Source: a virus. From it: a DNA stretch of 64,000 nt. Below the pieces are notes generated by a model. It saw nothing but the letters and a program-made list of their open reading frames with translations, made no database searches and had not been told where the DNA came from. Below, piece after piece: positions 15,963-23,156 of this stretch; within the stretch, counting starts at the first letter, position 1; each line of letters opens with the position of its first letter. Made by a program: the position numbers and the translations under genes. The stretch spans positions 1 through 64,000 of IMG/VR virus record IMGVR_UViG_3300027810_000002; one strand, given 5' to 3'.

Positions 15963-16976
15963 TTAAAATAATTCGTCTTCGTCCCAGTTCTCATCTTCAC
16001 CAGCCTTAGAATAATCTGTAGGTCTTACTGCAAAGAAATCTGTATGTGTTGTTCCTCCTGTTAAATGATAAAACCAATCTAGTTCACCGGCAGAATCTTC
16101 ATCGTATTCCATGAAAGGTCCTTTAGTATATCCTAGTTCAGCAATCTTTTCGTTTGTTCTTTTTAATATAAATTGTTTTAAGTCATTTGCTTTAAGGTTT
16201 TCTAAATCACCTTGTTCAAATATCATATCAATGAATTTGTGTTCCATTTCAACCATAAGCTCTGCAGCTCTTAAAACATCGCTCTTAACATCTTCATGTA
16301 GTTCTGGATATTCTGTACACATTTGTCTAAATAACTGACATCCCATTTTAGAATGTAGGGATTCATCCCTAACTGACCACTTCATTTGTTGTCCAATACC
16401 CTTTAATGTGTTTCTCATTTGGAAAGAATATAATACTGCAAACGATGAATATAATGAAACTCCTTCAGCGAATGCTGAGAAGATTGCTAATGATCTTGCT
16501 ACTTGTTTTCTAGCCTTTGCGTTTGTTTCTAAATCTTCATGAGTCCAATCAGCTTCAATTGATGTTAAATGTTCAAATTTCTCTGCAGTTGCTGGTTCGT
16601 GTAAGAATGCTGAAAAATCATCCAGTCCTAATGTCTCGTTTAAATATGAGTATGCAGTTGCATGTATAGTTTCTTGAGAACCAAAGGCCATTGCCATTTG
16701 TTTAATTTCCCATTTTGGAAACCATTTAGTAACCATTCCTGTCCAGTAATCTGAAACGGCACATTCAGTTTGTGCAAATCCTAAAAGGATATTTCCAACT
16801 AAATTCTTTTCTGATGGTGTTAAGTTTTCATTCCAATCTTTAACATCTCCTTGCATTGAAATTTCAGTATGTAACCAAAATGCTTGCATTTGTTTTAACC
16901 AACCTTCTGTGTAATATTCAGGATATTCAAAAGGTTTATATTCTAATCTCTCTTTAAATAATTTAGAGTTGCTCAT
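15963..16976 (-). CDS. nrdB: Ribonucleotide reductase class I, beta subunit
   Basis: A 337-residue ferritin-like subunit that houses the di-iron/tyrosyl radical cofactor. Ligand candidates are E71 (31 residues ahead of E102, as D84 and E115 in E. coli), E102 and H105 with the radical tyrosine Y109 in ETIHATAY, E171 in AEGVSLY, and E205/H208 in RDESLH. Having Y at H+4 supports a class Ia-type tyrosyl radical. The C-terminus is acidic (AGEDENWDEDELF), typical of the R1-binding tail. It precedes nrdA in the same operon. Confidence 0.95.
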   Translation of the reverse strand: MSNSKLFKERLEYKPFEYPEYYTEGWLKQMQAFWLHTEISMQGDVKDWNENLTPSEKNLVGNILLGFAQTECAVSDYWTGMVTKWFPKWEIKQMAMAFGSQETIHATAYSYLNETLGLDDFSAFLHEPATAEKFEHLTSIEADWTHEDLETNAKARKQVARSLAIFSAFAEGVSLYSSFAVLYSFQMRNTLKGIGQQMKWSVRDESLHSKMGCQLFRQMCTEYPELHEDVKSDVLRAAELMVEMEHKFIDMIFEQGDLENLKANDLKQFILKRTNEKIAELGYTKGPFMEYDEDSAGELDWFYHLTGGTTHTDFFAVRPTDYSKAGEDENWDEDELF

Positions 16977-17009
16977 CTTTTATACTTTTTTTAATTTTCG
17001 TTATAGGCT

Positions 17010-17038
17010 AATAAAGACCTTCAATAGAGGCCTTTATT
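17010..17038 (-). other. Hairpin between polymerase N-half and nrdB
   Basis: AATAAAGGCCT and AGGTCTTTATT form an 11-bp stem with one G:U pair and a 7-nt loop on the minus strand. No T-tract follows, so it is a poor intrinsic terminator; it may be a processing or attenuation signal. The rest of this 121-bp gap shows no conserved promoter. Confidence 0.5.
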
Positions 17039-17097
17039 CGTAGTAGTAGATTATATATTTAGGTAATCTAATACGTTAAAGACTATTGCTTAAAATA

Positions 17098-18495
17098 TTA
17101 TGTTAATCTTTTCTTAAGGTTATCTGCTTTCGTAAAATACTCATAAGACGTATTCTTGTACTCAACCCTTTGTTCATATAAATCAGAAAGTATTCTTCTA
17201 AGAACTGAATCTTCTTTTGAATAAACTACACCATTATCACATACAATAACATTGGTATCTTCTCTTCTTTCTTTAATTTGACTCTTTTGAACCTGTTCAA
17301 TATATGCATCCGGAGAAATATTAAATTGTCTCATTATTGATGGATATAGAGAAGCAAAATCATATGCAGTTACTCCGGCGTAATATCCAACGATTGGTTC
17401 TTTTACATAAGCTCCCGCATACTGTGTACTTTTCTCGTAATCTTCTTTCTTTTCAGTTCCAATTCGCATTCCTTGTTCAGCTAATTTTCTAGCCATTAAA
17501 GATTCTGTAACTGCCACTGGGCTAGCTGCTTTATATAGAGGCATTTTTGTAATGTTTGCTAAAGTTAATAGAACTTCCATTGACTTTAACTTTTGATCTA
17601 TATAATATACAAGAACTGAATCGACTACGTTATAATAGATATACTTTACAAAATTATCTCTATAAAGATCTTGTAGACCTCCGGTGTATTTAATCTTCTT
17701 AACATTTAATACTTGTCCTGATACATAATCAAGTGAGTTAGATTCTTTAACCTTTACACTACGATCATATTTATCATACAGTTGCATGTAATCTAAAATT
17801 CCAATATGTAATGGGCGTGAATCGTTACGATCTAACTTATTAGTCATACCAACTTCAGTAATATCTATTTGTAATATTTTACACCTGTTTACAATATATT
17901 GCCAGTCATAGTTAATAAAGTTCCAGCCAGTCATCATTGGAAACTTAGGTAAGAATTTCATTAAGAATGTATATACCATATCATATTCACTCTTGAACTT
18001 ATGGTATTTAAATTCCCAGTCTTGATCAAAGTCTTTGAAATACTCATTAGTATCGTCTTCAATCTTTTGAATTTTATCTGGAGCCATATCCTCTAATCCT
18101 AATACAATTGCTTTACGCTCCGGCGTTATAATTGAGAATGAAAGAATTCTTGTTTTAGCTTCTTCAGCTTTTGGAAAACCATCAACAATTTCTGTTTCAA
18201 TATCGACAAAATACGTTTTAGGTAAATTGTATGCTAAAATTTCTTCTTTATCTTTTTCTGGTAATCCATCGATAAAGTAATTAAGAGAAAACTTATTAAA
18301 TTGTCTACCATATCCTAACTTAACAGGACGGCCATCCCAGTTTTTAAATTCAGTACTTACTCCTTTTTCTTTTTCTCCACAGATATACCAATTCTGATAT
18401 TGCGCTATCGGATATTGCTTGTATGCAACTTTACCTTCTTTATCGTAATACGATACGATTACGTCTTTTTCTCTTTGCTCAATATCTAATATCAT
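17098..18495 (-). CDS. 43A: DNA polymerase, N-terminal half (gp43A; exonuclease and motif A)
   Basis: A 465-residue protein holding the N-terminal and proofreading exonuclease domains and the start of the palm of a T4-type family B polymerase. Exo I is FVDIETE (D98, E100), Exo II WNFINYDW (191-198), Exo III YNVVDSV (288-294) and polymerase motif A DFASLYPSIMRQFN (379-392). The reading frame ends within the fingers (DNLKKRLT). Motifs B and C are in the separate gene at 11103-12302. This is not a recent frameshift, because gp45, nrdA, nrdB and two other genes lie between the halves. It overlaps the dUTPase stop by one base. Confidence 0.94.
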   Translation of the reverse strand: MILDIEQREKDVIVSYYDKEGKVAYKQYPIAQYQNWYICGEKEKGVSTEFKNWDGRPVKLGYGRQFNKFSLNYFIDGLPEKDKEEILAYNLPKTYFVDIETEIVDGFPKAEEAKTRILSFSIITPERKAIVLGLEDMAPDKIQKIEDDTNEYFKDFDQDWEFKYHKFKSEYDMVYTFLMKFLPKFPMMTGWNFINYDWQYIVNRCKILQIDITEVGMTNKLDRNDSRPLHIGILDYMQLYDKYDRSVKVKESNSLDYVSGQVLNVKKIKYTGGLQDLYRDNFVKYIYYNVVDSVLVYYIDQKLKSMEVLLTLANITKMPLYKAASPVAVTESLMARKLAEQGMRIGTEKKEDYEKSTQYAGAYVKEPIVGYYAGVTAYDFASLYPSIMRQFNISPDAYIEQVQKSQIKERREDTNVIVCDNGVVYSKEDSVLRRILSDLYEQRVEYKNTSYEYFTKADNLKKRLT

Positions 18496-18962
18496 TAATA
18501 GTTGTTTTTCTGACGGTTAACATTCTCTTCGGCTTTTGCGAAGTAGTAGTTGTATGCTGTTTTTGCGTCTAATCCGATTGAGGCTGCATAGTTGATAAAG
18601 AAGTGTAGAATATCTACCCATTCCATATACAATTCTTTTTTGTCTCCTTCAGACATGTCAGAAATCTTTAATGTATCGTATTTTGTAAAGTCTTTTTTCC
18701 AGTATTTCCATACTGCATTTCCACTTCCGTCTTTAATACCTCCGAGTGCATCTGTCATTTCGTGAATTTCATCAACAACTGCATGTGTATTACAGTGCCA
18801 GAAGTTCATGATTTCTCGAATTGTCATATCTTCAAAGTTAAAACCATAAGTCTGCTCTTGCATCTTTTTCTGGTTTTCCATGATATCTGCGAGGTGTGTG
18901 TTTGATTGATCATAAAAGTCTTTTACTTCAAGATCTTTGCATTCATTATCTATATTTGCCAT
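18495..18962 (-). CDS. Dimeric dUTPase-like all-alpha NTP pyrophosphatase
   Basis: A 155-residue helical protein of the dimeric dUTPase/MazG superfamily. Metal-binding acidic helices are VVDEIHEMTDALGG (E..E) and KELYMEWVDILHFFINYA (E..D), and the C-terminal signature is NYYFAKAEENVNRQ. Such enzymes hydrolyse dUTP to dUMP and pyrophosphate, protecting DNA from uracil and feeding dTMP synthesis. It sits in an operon with polymerase and ribonucleotide reductase, a fitting context, and shares single bases with both neighbours' start and stop codons. Confidence 0.82.
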   Translation of the reverse strand: MANIDNECKDLEVKDFYDQSNTHLADIMENQKKMQEQTYGFNFEDMTIREIMNFWHCNTHAVVDEIHEMTDALGGIKDGSGNAVWKYWKKDFTKYDTLKISDMSEGDKKELYMEWVDILHFFINYAASIGLDAKTAYNYYFAKAEENVNRQKNNY

Positions 18963-19999
18963 TACTTATTTATTTTAAAAGTTATATCTAGTCGATCGAA
19001 TAAGTTTCTTAATTCTTTCTTTTGTCTTGCGATTAAATCGTCTGAATAGGACGCTACTAATTTCTCAACATCTTTGTTTGATTTTACGTATAGTTTTTCA
19101 CGTAATACAGGATCTTGTATCAGCAGCATGCTTGGATCGTATTCGATTTGAATTGCAGCTAGACAATCGCTTGCCATAGTTTCATAAAAACGAAATGTCG
19201 TTACATTATCTAAGTGTTCTGCGTCTCCTAATATTAAACTTGCTTTACTTTTTGAAATAGTATCTAATAAAACAGAGTGTTCCATCTTCTTTGCGAAAGT
19301 TGTTGGAACCTTTTTAGTTTTATAACCAACTAGTAGGCTCTTTTCGCTATGCGGCATATACTTTCGAACTTGTTGTTCTCTAAATGCTGCTCGATTATCT
19401 CCATAGTAAATAGCATCCCATTCTTTTTTAGGAGCATCAAAATCAAATAAGGCATTAGTTTGCTTGTTATCTAACTTGCCTGCCATTCGATGTTTAAACA
19501 TGTAGGTAAACCAATCTAATTTTTCCCAGTTTTTAGGTGTTCTACCTAAGAATTTTGAGATGTCTTTACCAGGGAATAGGTAGGTTGCGTTCTCAATGAT
19601 CTCGGACCACTCAGATTCAAGATCTTGGATTAGATTGAATCTTTTCAATACCTTAACTGGATCTAAGAAATCTATCCGAGGATCATTTACGAGTGTGTAT
19701 ATTTTACCACCATAACCTGCAAGTGCTCGAGCTATTGGTTCTGTATGTTCTCCAACTTGACCTCCGAAGAAATTAGCAGTACTTAATTGAATAAAGACTG
19801 CGTCATAAGATTCCCAATCAGCATCTGTGTAATTTACGTAAAAATCAAAATCTGCTGTATTTCTATTTTTCTTACCGATCAAATCTACCTCATATCCATT
19901 CTCTTCTAAGAGTTGTTTGAAATATGTAGCTTCTAAGCCTCTGTGGTTTTTACTATTATAGGTTAGATTTGAAAATACTGATGTGATTGCTACTTTCAT
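18962..19999 (-). CDS. Beta-glucosyltransferase-like DNA glycosyltransferase
   Basis: A 345-residue GT-B enzyme close in length and pattern to T4 beta-glucosyltransferase (351 residues), which transfers glucose from UDP-glucose to hydroxymethylcytosine in DNA. Shared segments are the N-terminal MKVAITSVFSN, NFFGG (76-80), IYTLVNDPRIDF, IYYGDNRAAFREQQV and the nucleotide-binding end LILGDAEHLDN with TFRFYETMASDCLAAI. No dCMP hydroxymethylase is in the window, so the acceptor base and the sugar are unknown. A deoxysugar dehydratase 2 kb away makes a sugar other than glucose possible. It would protect phage DNA from restriction. Confidence 0.85.
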   Translation of the reverse strand: MKVAITSVFSNLTYNSKNHRGLEATYFKQLLEENGYEVDLIGKKNRNTADFDFYVNYTDADWESYDAVFIQLSTANFFGGQVGEHTEPIARALAGYGGKIYTLVNDPRIDFLDPVKVLKRFNLIQDLESEWSEIIENATYLFPGKDISKFLGRTPKNWEKLDWFTYMFKHRMAGKLDNKQTNALFDFDAPKKEWDAIYYGDNRAAFREQQVRKYMPHSEKSLLVGYKTKKVPTTFAKKMEHSVLLDTISKSKASLILGDAEHLDNVTTFRFYETMASDCLAAIQIEYDPSMLLIQDPVLREKLYVKSNKDVEKLVASYSDDLIARQKKELRNLFDRLDITFKINK

Positions 20000-20268
20000 T
20001 ATTTACTTTCGTTTACATAGTTATCAAGTCCTTGAATATATGCAACTGCATCTAATAAATTATCGCGCTTGTGGTTGTAACTTTCTCGAGAGAATTTAAG
20101 AGATACTAAGGCCTTAAACATATCTGCTCCTGTTACTTCATGACCTGTCATTCCTTGAAAGATCATTGCAGCACGATCCATGCCTTCTGAAAAAGGACCA
20201 TAATTACGATCTGCTTCTTCACTTCTGTTGTTTACGATGTCATTCGCTTCTTCTAATATACTTTTCAT
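19999..20268 (-). CDS. Conserved small phage protein (unknown function)
   Basis: An 89-residue helical protein with the segments DRNYGPFSEGMDRAAMIFQG and DMFKALVSLKFSRESYNHK, then DNLLDAVAYIQGL. I recall this pattern (NYG-PF, LK-R-y-HK-DNL-DA-AY) from many small phage proteins of unknown function near nucleotide-metabolism genes. It overlaps the glycosyltransferase start by one base. The promoter with a degenerate TTGAAACT box lies 21 bp upstream, so this gene probably leads the glycosyltransferase-dUTPase-polymerase-nrd operon. Confidence 0.7.
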   Translation of the reverse strand: MKSILEEANDIVNNRSEEADRNYGPFSEGMDRAAMIFQGMTGHEVTGADMFKALVSLKFSRESYNHKRDNLLDAVAYIQGLDNYVNESK

Positions 20269-20288
20269 TCTTTATTTATTTAGTAACT

Positions 20289-20318
20289 ATTATACGTAAT
20301 ATTTTGTAATTGTTTCTA
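20289..20318 (-). promoter_or_regulatory. TAGAAACA-N16-TATAAT promoter (degenerate -35)
   Basis: On the minus strand TAGAAACA (20311-20318), 16 bases, TATAAT (20289-20294). Six of eight -35 positions match the class found at gp45, gp32, gp41 and 23.1 kb, with identical spacing. It would drive the small gene, glycosyltransferase, dUTPase and polymerase N-half. Confidence 0.55.
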
Positions 20319-20519
20319 ATTAAGTTTGGTTAGAGGGTTCCATCTTCCGTTTTTAAATTTATGTGGAACTCCATCAATCATCATATAGCCGGATGGTTTA
20401 ATTTCTTTTTCATCTTTAGCAGTTGCTTTTTTAATTAGATCTGCGAATTCTTCAGCTGTTGGCTTTTCTCCTTTAACTGCGTGCATTTTGTACTCCCAAG
20501 GGTGTTTGTGTTTGATCAT
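20316..20519 (-). CDS. Small unknown protein
   Basis: A 67-residue basic protein, MIKHKHPWEYKMHAVKGEKP onward, with the segment PTAEEFADLIKKATA and a C-terminal beta-hairpin-like YMMIDGVPHKFKNGRWNPL. The function is unknown. The ATG follows the 49-residue gene's stop by 7 bp, and its stop overlaps the next promoter. Confidence 0.6.
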   Translation of the reverse strand: MIKHKHPWEYKMHAVKGEKPTAEEFADLIKKATAKDEKEIKPSGYMMIDGVPHKFKNGRWNPLTKLN

Positions 20520-20526
20520 GTTGTTT

Positions 20527-20676
20527 TTATTTATTTTTAGTTATTAAGTTTTCTAATTCAATCGCAAGATCTTCCATACCTTCATTATATGCCCATTGTG
20601 TTTCGTCTTGAGGCTGTGCATATTTGATATTGTCTGCTGCTCGTTCTAATAAGATTTGTAATTCTTCTAATGTCAT
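20527..20676 (-). CDS. Very small acidic protein (49 aa)
   Basis: I read this short frame directly: MTLEELQILLERAADN, then IKYAQPQDETQWAYNEGMED, ending LITKNK before a TAA at 20527-20529. It is mostly helical and acidic. Support comes from its position: a conserved promoter cassette ends 10 bp upstream of its ATG, and the next gene starts 8 bp after its stop. The function is unknown. Confidence 0.55.
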   Translation of the reverse strand: MTLEELQILLERAADNIKYAQPQDETQWAYNEGMEDLAIELENLITKNK

Positions 20677-20685
20677 AAGTTATAT

Positions 20686-20712
20686 ATTTGTTATATGTAA
20701 ATATAAACAAAA
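20686..20712 (-). promoter_or_regulatory. Repeated promoter-like element, copy 1
   Basis: The minus strand reads TTTGTTTATATTTACATATAACAAAT (reported in two overlapping parts: TTTGTTTATATTTAC and ATATAACAAAT). It is nearly identical to elements at 21021 and 33322. Each follows a terminator and precedes a gene by 10-25 bp. TATAAC may be the -10 box. Confidence 0.6.
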
Positions 20713-20740
20713 AAAATGAACCAGAAAAATTCTGACTCAT
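20709..20740 (-). terminator. Intrinsic terminator, cassette copy 1
   Basis: ATGAGTCAGAA-TTT-TTCTGGTTCAT forms an 11-bp stem with two G:U pairs and a 3-nt loop, followed by eight T on the minus strand. It ends the gene at 20757-21008; the T-tract runs straight into the next promoter element. Confidence 0.82.
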
Positions 20741-20756
20741 TTATTTTTAAAATTTA

Positions 20757-21008
20757 TTAATATGTTTGAGTTTCTGACTGAGAATATCTTGAGCAAGTAA
20801 AATAAACTTTCATAACTCTTTCAGCCAATTCAGTCGGTAGCTTTAATCCTTCAATTTGCATTTCATCGTATAAATATCCATCAAATAAACCATACATCAT
20901 ATTTGTTAATTTAGAAGAATGCGATCTAATCTCGCTAATTAGGTCCATAATTTCTCTTCTTGTTTCTGAATCCATTGATTCATGTCTGTTAAATCTTGTG
21001 TAGCTCAT
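20757..21008 (-). CDS. Small unknown protein, monocistronic
   Basis: An 83-residue helical protein, MSYTRFNRHESMDSETRR onward, with no recognised domain. It lies between two near-identical terminator/promoter cassettes and so forms a one-gene transcription unit. That layout resembles early host-takeover genes of T4-like phages, which are often small and individually transcribed; this role is an inference. Confidence 0.6.
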   Translation of the reverse strand: MSYTRFNRHESMDSETRREIMDLISEIRSHSSKLTNMMYGLFDGYLYDEMQIEGLKLPTELAERVMKVYFTCSRYSQSETQTY

Positions 21009-21020
21009 TTGTGTTTGTTT

Positions 21021-21045
21021 ATTTGTTATAAGTAAATATAAACAA
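21021..21045 (-). promoter_or_regulatory. Repeated promoter-like element, copy 2
   Basis: TTTGTTTATATTTACTTATAAC plus AAAT on the minus strand, one base different from copies 1 and 3, 13 bp upstream of the ATG at 21008. Confidence 0.6.
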
Positions 21046-21075
21046 AAAAAGTGAACCAGGAAAATCCTGACTCAC
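21044..21075 (-). terminator. Intrinsic terminator, cassette copy 2
   Basis: GTGAGTCAGGA-TTT-TCCTGGTTCAC, an 11-bp stem with two G:U pairs, followed by seven T on the minus strand. It ends the operon that includes the dehydratase, cytidylyltransferase and the 70-residue protein. The stem sequence is close to copy 1. Confidence 0.82.
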
Positions 21076-21111
21076 TTATTTTAAAGAAGTTATTAACAAT
21101 TTTTCATAATA

Positions 21112-21324
21112 CTAATTGTTTCCATAATACTTATTTAGTGCTGCCAATCTATCGTCGGCGTCTACTAACATTGTTAATGCTTCTTCTGCATTTTTGTAAA
21201 AATCACCAGTAGAGTGATCTCCAATACCTGTTCCTTTATTTCCTAATAGATCTAAAGACAATAGGGCCTTTGCTTTATCAGCCTCTGCTGAGGTTTTAAG
21301 CATTGTAATTAAATGTGCATTCAT
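21112..21324 (-). CDS. Small unknown protein after the dehydratase
   Basis: A 70-residue protein, MNAHLITMLKTSAEADKAKA onward, with two helices joined by a Gly-rich turn (NKGTGIGDHSTGDF). It overlaps the dehydratase stop by 4 bp (coupled translation) and is followed by a terminator. No family is recognised. Confidence 0.6.
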   Translation of the reverse strand: MNAHLITMLKTSAEADKAKALLSLDLLGNKGTGIGDHSTGDFYKNAEEALTMLVDADDRLAALNKYYGNN

Positions 21325-22253
21325 TGATTTTTGTTTTTAATTGTGTTTACTTGTTCTAATAAAAATTCTTTAAATGAGAGTGTTTCCCAATCTGAAAATA
21401 ACTCTCTTACTTTTGACGAATCAACTGCGTATCTTCTATCATGTCCTAATCGGTCTGCTACAAATTCAAACTTTGGTTTTTTACCTAGCATCTCTCCGAT
21501 CATGTTTATTATTTCAATATTCTCATATCTTTCCCCAGATCCAATATTATAAACTTCACCTTGTTCTTTAGATAACATAAGATTGTATAATATCTGTGTA
21601 TTATCTTCTACGTCAATCCATTCTCTTACCTGGTTACCATCTCCATATACTGGGATTGTTAAATCCTCTGCAATAGATTTCATAATCTTTGGAATGAACT
21701 TCTCTGCATTTTGCTTAGATCCATAATTATTGCATGTTCTTGTAATTAAGTATGGTAATCCAAATGTTCTTCCAGCAGCTTCTACTAAAAGATCACTTGC
21801 AGCTTTAGTTGCTGAGTAATAAGAAGATCCTTTCAATCCGAAAGTTTCGTTAGATTCTGCATCCCAGCATATATCATCCATATCTCCATAAACCTCATCG
21901 GTTGAAATATGAATAAATTTCTTAAGGTCTTTGTTTTGTCTGGCACACTCTAATAAATTAAATGTTCCTTCAACATTAGTTCTAACAAATGGTTTTCCAT
22001 CTTTAATAGAGTTGTCTACATGACTCTCTGCTGCAAAGTGTACGATATAATCATAAGAACCTAAGTCCTCTGCGGTTACATCACAAATATCCATATTAAG
22101 AAAATCAATATTAGGTACATTAACTCTACGAGCATCTGCCGCATACGTTAAGTTATCAACTACCAATACTTCTGCATTTGGGTTTTTTCTTCCGATTGTG
22201 TTTACGAATTCAGATCCAATAAATCCAAATCCACCTGTTACGATTATTCTCAT
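21321..22253 (-). CDS. dTDP-glucose 4,6-dehydratase-like SDR enzyme
   Basis: A 310-residue extended short-chain dehydrogenase of the RmlB type. The NAD-binding GGFGFIG is at 7-13, the catalytic T118-D119-E120 lies in STDEVYG, and YxxxK is Y146/K150 in SYYSATK. NNYGSKQNAEKFIPK and REWIDVEDN are typical of nucleotide-sugar 4,6-dehydratases, which make the 4-keto-6-deoxy sugar precursor of rhamnose and related sugars. Next to a cytidylyltransferase and near a DNA glycosyltransferase, it may supply an unusual sugar for DNA, virion or host surface modification. RmlA, C and D are not in the window. Confidence 0.9.
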   Translation of the reverse strand: MRIIVTGGFGFIGSEFVNTIGRKNPNAEVLVVDNLTYAADARRVNVPNIDFLNMDICDVTAEDLGSYDYIVHFAAESHVDNSIKDGKPFVRTNVEGTFNLLECARQNKDLKKFIHISTDEVYGDMDDICWDAESNETFGLKGSSYYSATKAASDLLVEAAGRTFGLPYLITRTCNNYGSKQNAEKFIPKIMKSIAEDLTIPVYGDGNQVREWIDVEDNTQILYNLMLSKEQGEVYNIGSGERYENIEIINMIGEMLGKKPKFEFVADRLGHDRRYAVDSSKVRELFSDWETLSFKEFLLEQVNTIKNKNQ

Positions 22254-22828
22254 GCGTTGTCTAATAATTCTTTAATTCCGTTTTTATATTGTTCTTCCGA
22301 AAGACTACCTTCAACATATTGCGCGATTTCATCTCTAATGGCTAACATTAAATGTTGAGCTGCTGTAGTATCTACATCTTGTTTTGCTCTATCAATTAAC
22401 TCTGGGTTTTGTTTTACGGTTTGCATTGTAATTAAATCTTTTAGTTTAGTGGTCGACCATCCATGTGATCTTGTTGTATATACAACATCAATTGGTAAAT
22501 TATCACCGGTGAATCTTTTACCGATATAATCATCTCCTAATATTCTAACATCAGGCTTATAAAATTCCATTAACTTTATTAAGTCTTCTTCATTTTGGTA
22601 TGTGACAACCTCATCAATATATTTAATTGACATTAATGTCTTATATCTTTCGTATAACGGAATAACTGGTTTGTATTTTGTAAATCTTGTTTCAGAAGGA
22701 TCTACCTGTAAAAAGACCATAAAGTATTCACAGTGTTCCTTTGCTGTTTCAAAAGTGTAAATATAACCAGGATGTAATAGGTCAAAGTTACCTGCAGTAA
22801 ATCCTATTTTCTTTTTTAAGTTGCTCAT
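22250..22828 (-). CDS. Cytidylyltransferase-family enzyme (TagD/RfaE-C-like)
   Basis: A 192-residue nucleotidyltransferase. The N-terminal TAGNFDLLHPGYIY (11-24) is the TxGxFDxxHxGH motif of glycerol-3-phosphate, ethanolamine-phosphate and heptose-phosphate cytidylyl/adenylyltransferases, with Y22 where the second histidine is usual. RYKTLMSIKYIDEVVTY and WSTTKLKDLI (the STT segment) fit the family. It would join a nucleotide to a sugar or alcohol phosphate. It overlaps the dehydratase start and the upstream small gene by 4 bp each, so the three are co-expressed. The altered HxGH histidine leaves activity uncertain. Confidence 0.82.
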   Translation of the reverse strand: MSNLKKKIGFTAGNFDLLHPGYIYTFETAKEHCEYFMVFLQVDPSETRFTKYKPVIPLYERYKTLMSIKYIDEVVTYQNEEDLIKLMEFYKPDVRILGDDYIGKRFTGDNLPIDVVYTTRSHGWSTTKLKDLITMQTVKQNPELIDRAKQDVDTTAAQHLMLAIRDEIAQYVEGSLSEEQYKNGIKELLDNA

Positions 22829-23061
22829 ATCCTATTTCTTTTTAAGTTTAAAGATAGGTATAGCTGTTTTGATATATCTTGGACTTGTGTGTCTTGATAT
22901 TTTTCATTAAGAGCCATTGTTAAAATAAAATGATCTATCATAACTTTCGCTGAATCTAAATGTGCTTCAGTTATACATGATGCTATTACCTTTTCTATCT
23001 TGTTAAGAGACTTTACAGACCATTCTGCATAATTGTCAGGTTTAAATAAAAATTGATTCAT
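22825..23061 (-). CDS. Small helical protein, first gene of sugar operon
   Basis: A 78-residue all-helical protein, MNQFLFKPDNYAEWSVKSLN onward. No family is recognised. It overlaps the cytidylyltransferase start by 4 bp and lies 33 bp downstream of a TATAAT box whose promoter is covered by an inverted repeat. Confidence 0.6.
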   Translation of the reverse strand: MNQFLFKPDNYAEWSVKSLNKIEKVIASCITEAHLDSAKVMIDHFILTMALNEKYQDTQVQDISKQLYLSLNLKRNRI

Positions 23062-23081
23062 TAATTATCTTTTTAAATGAG

Positions 23082-23109
23082 GAATGCCCTGTAATTATAC
23101 AGGGCATTC
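23082..23109. promoter_or_regulatory. Perfect 12-bp inverted repeat over a -10 box
   Basis: GAATGCCCTGTA (23082-23093), ATTA, TACAGGGCATTC (23098-23109): perfect 12-bp arms with a 4-nt spacer. The TATAAT of the promoter (23094-23099) sits at its centre. No T-tract follows on either strand, so it is more like an operator or RNA hairpin at the 5' end of the transcript than a terminator. Confidence 0.65.
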
Positions 23110-23123
23110 TTAAATAGTTTCAA
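23094..23123 (-). promoter_or_regulatory. TTGAAACT-N16-TATAAT promoter for the sugar operon
   Basis: TTGAAACT (23116-23123), 16 bases, TATAAT (23094-23099) on the minus strand. A second partial inverted repeat, TTCAAC-5 nt-GTTGAA (about 23119-23135), overlaps the -35 box. Confidence 0.7.
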
Positions 23124-23156
23124 CACGTGGTTGAATTTTTCCGATGATACGCGGAA

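Noticed and set aside
17010-17038. TTGAAG...TATAAC near the hairpin as another TTGAAACT-class promoter for nrdB
   Set aside because: The -35 match is poor and the spacing is shorter than the fixed 16 bases of the other members.
13059-17097. Homing endonuclease or intein that could explain the split polymerase
   Set aside because: None of the genes between the halves shows GIY-YIG, HNH or LAGLIDADG motifs, and neither half has intein splice-site residues that I can see.
11103-18495. Polymerase split as a sequencing error or simple frameshift
   Set aside because: The two halves are separated by several intact genes (gp45, nrdA, nrdB) and each has its own start and stop.
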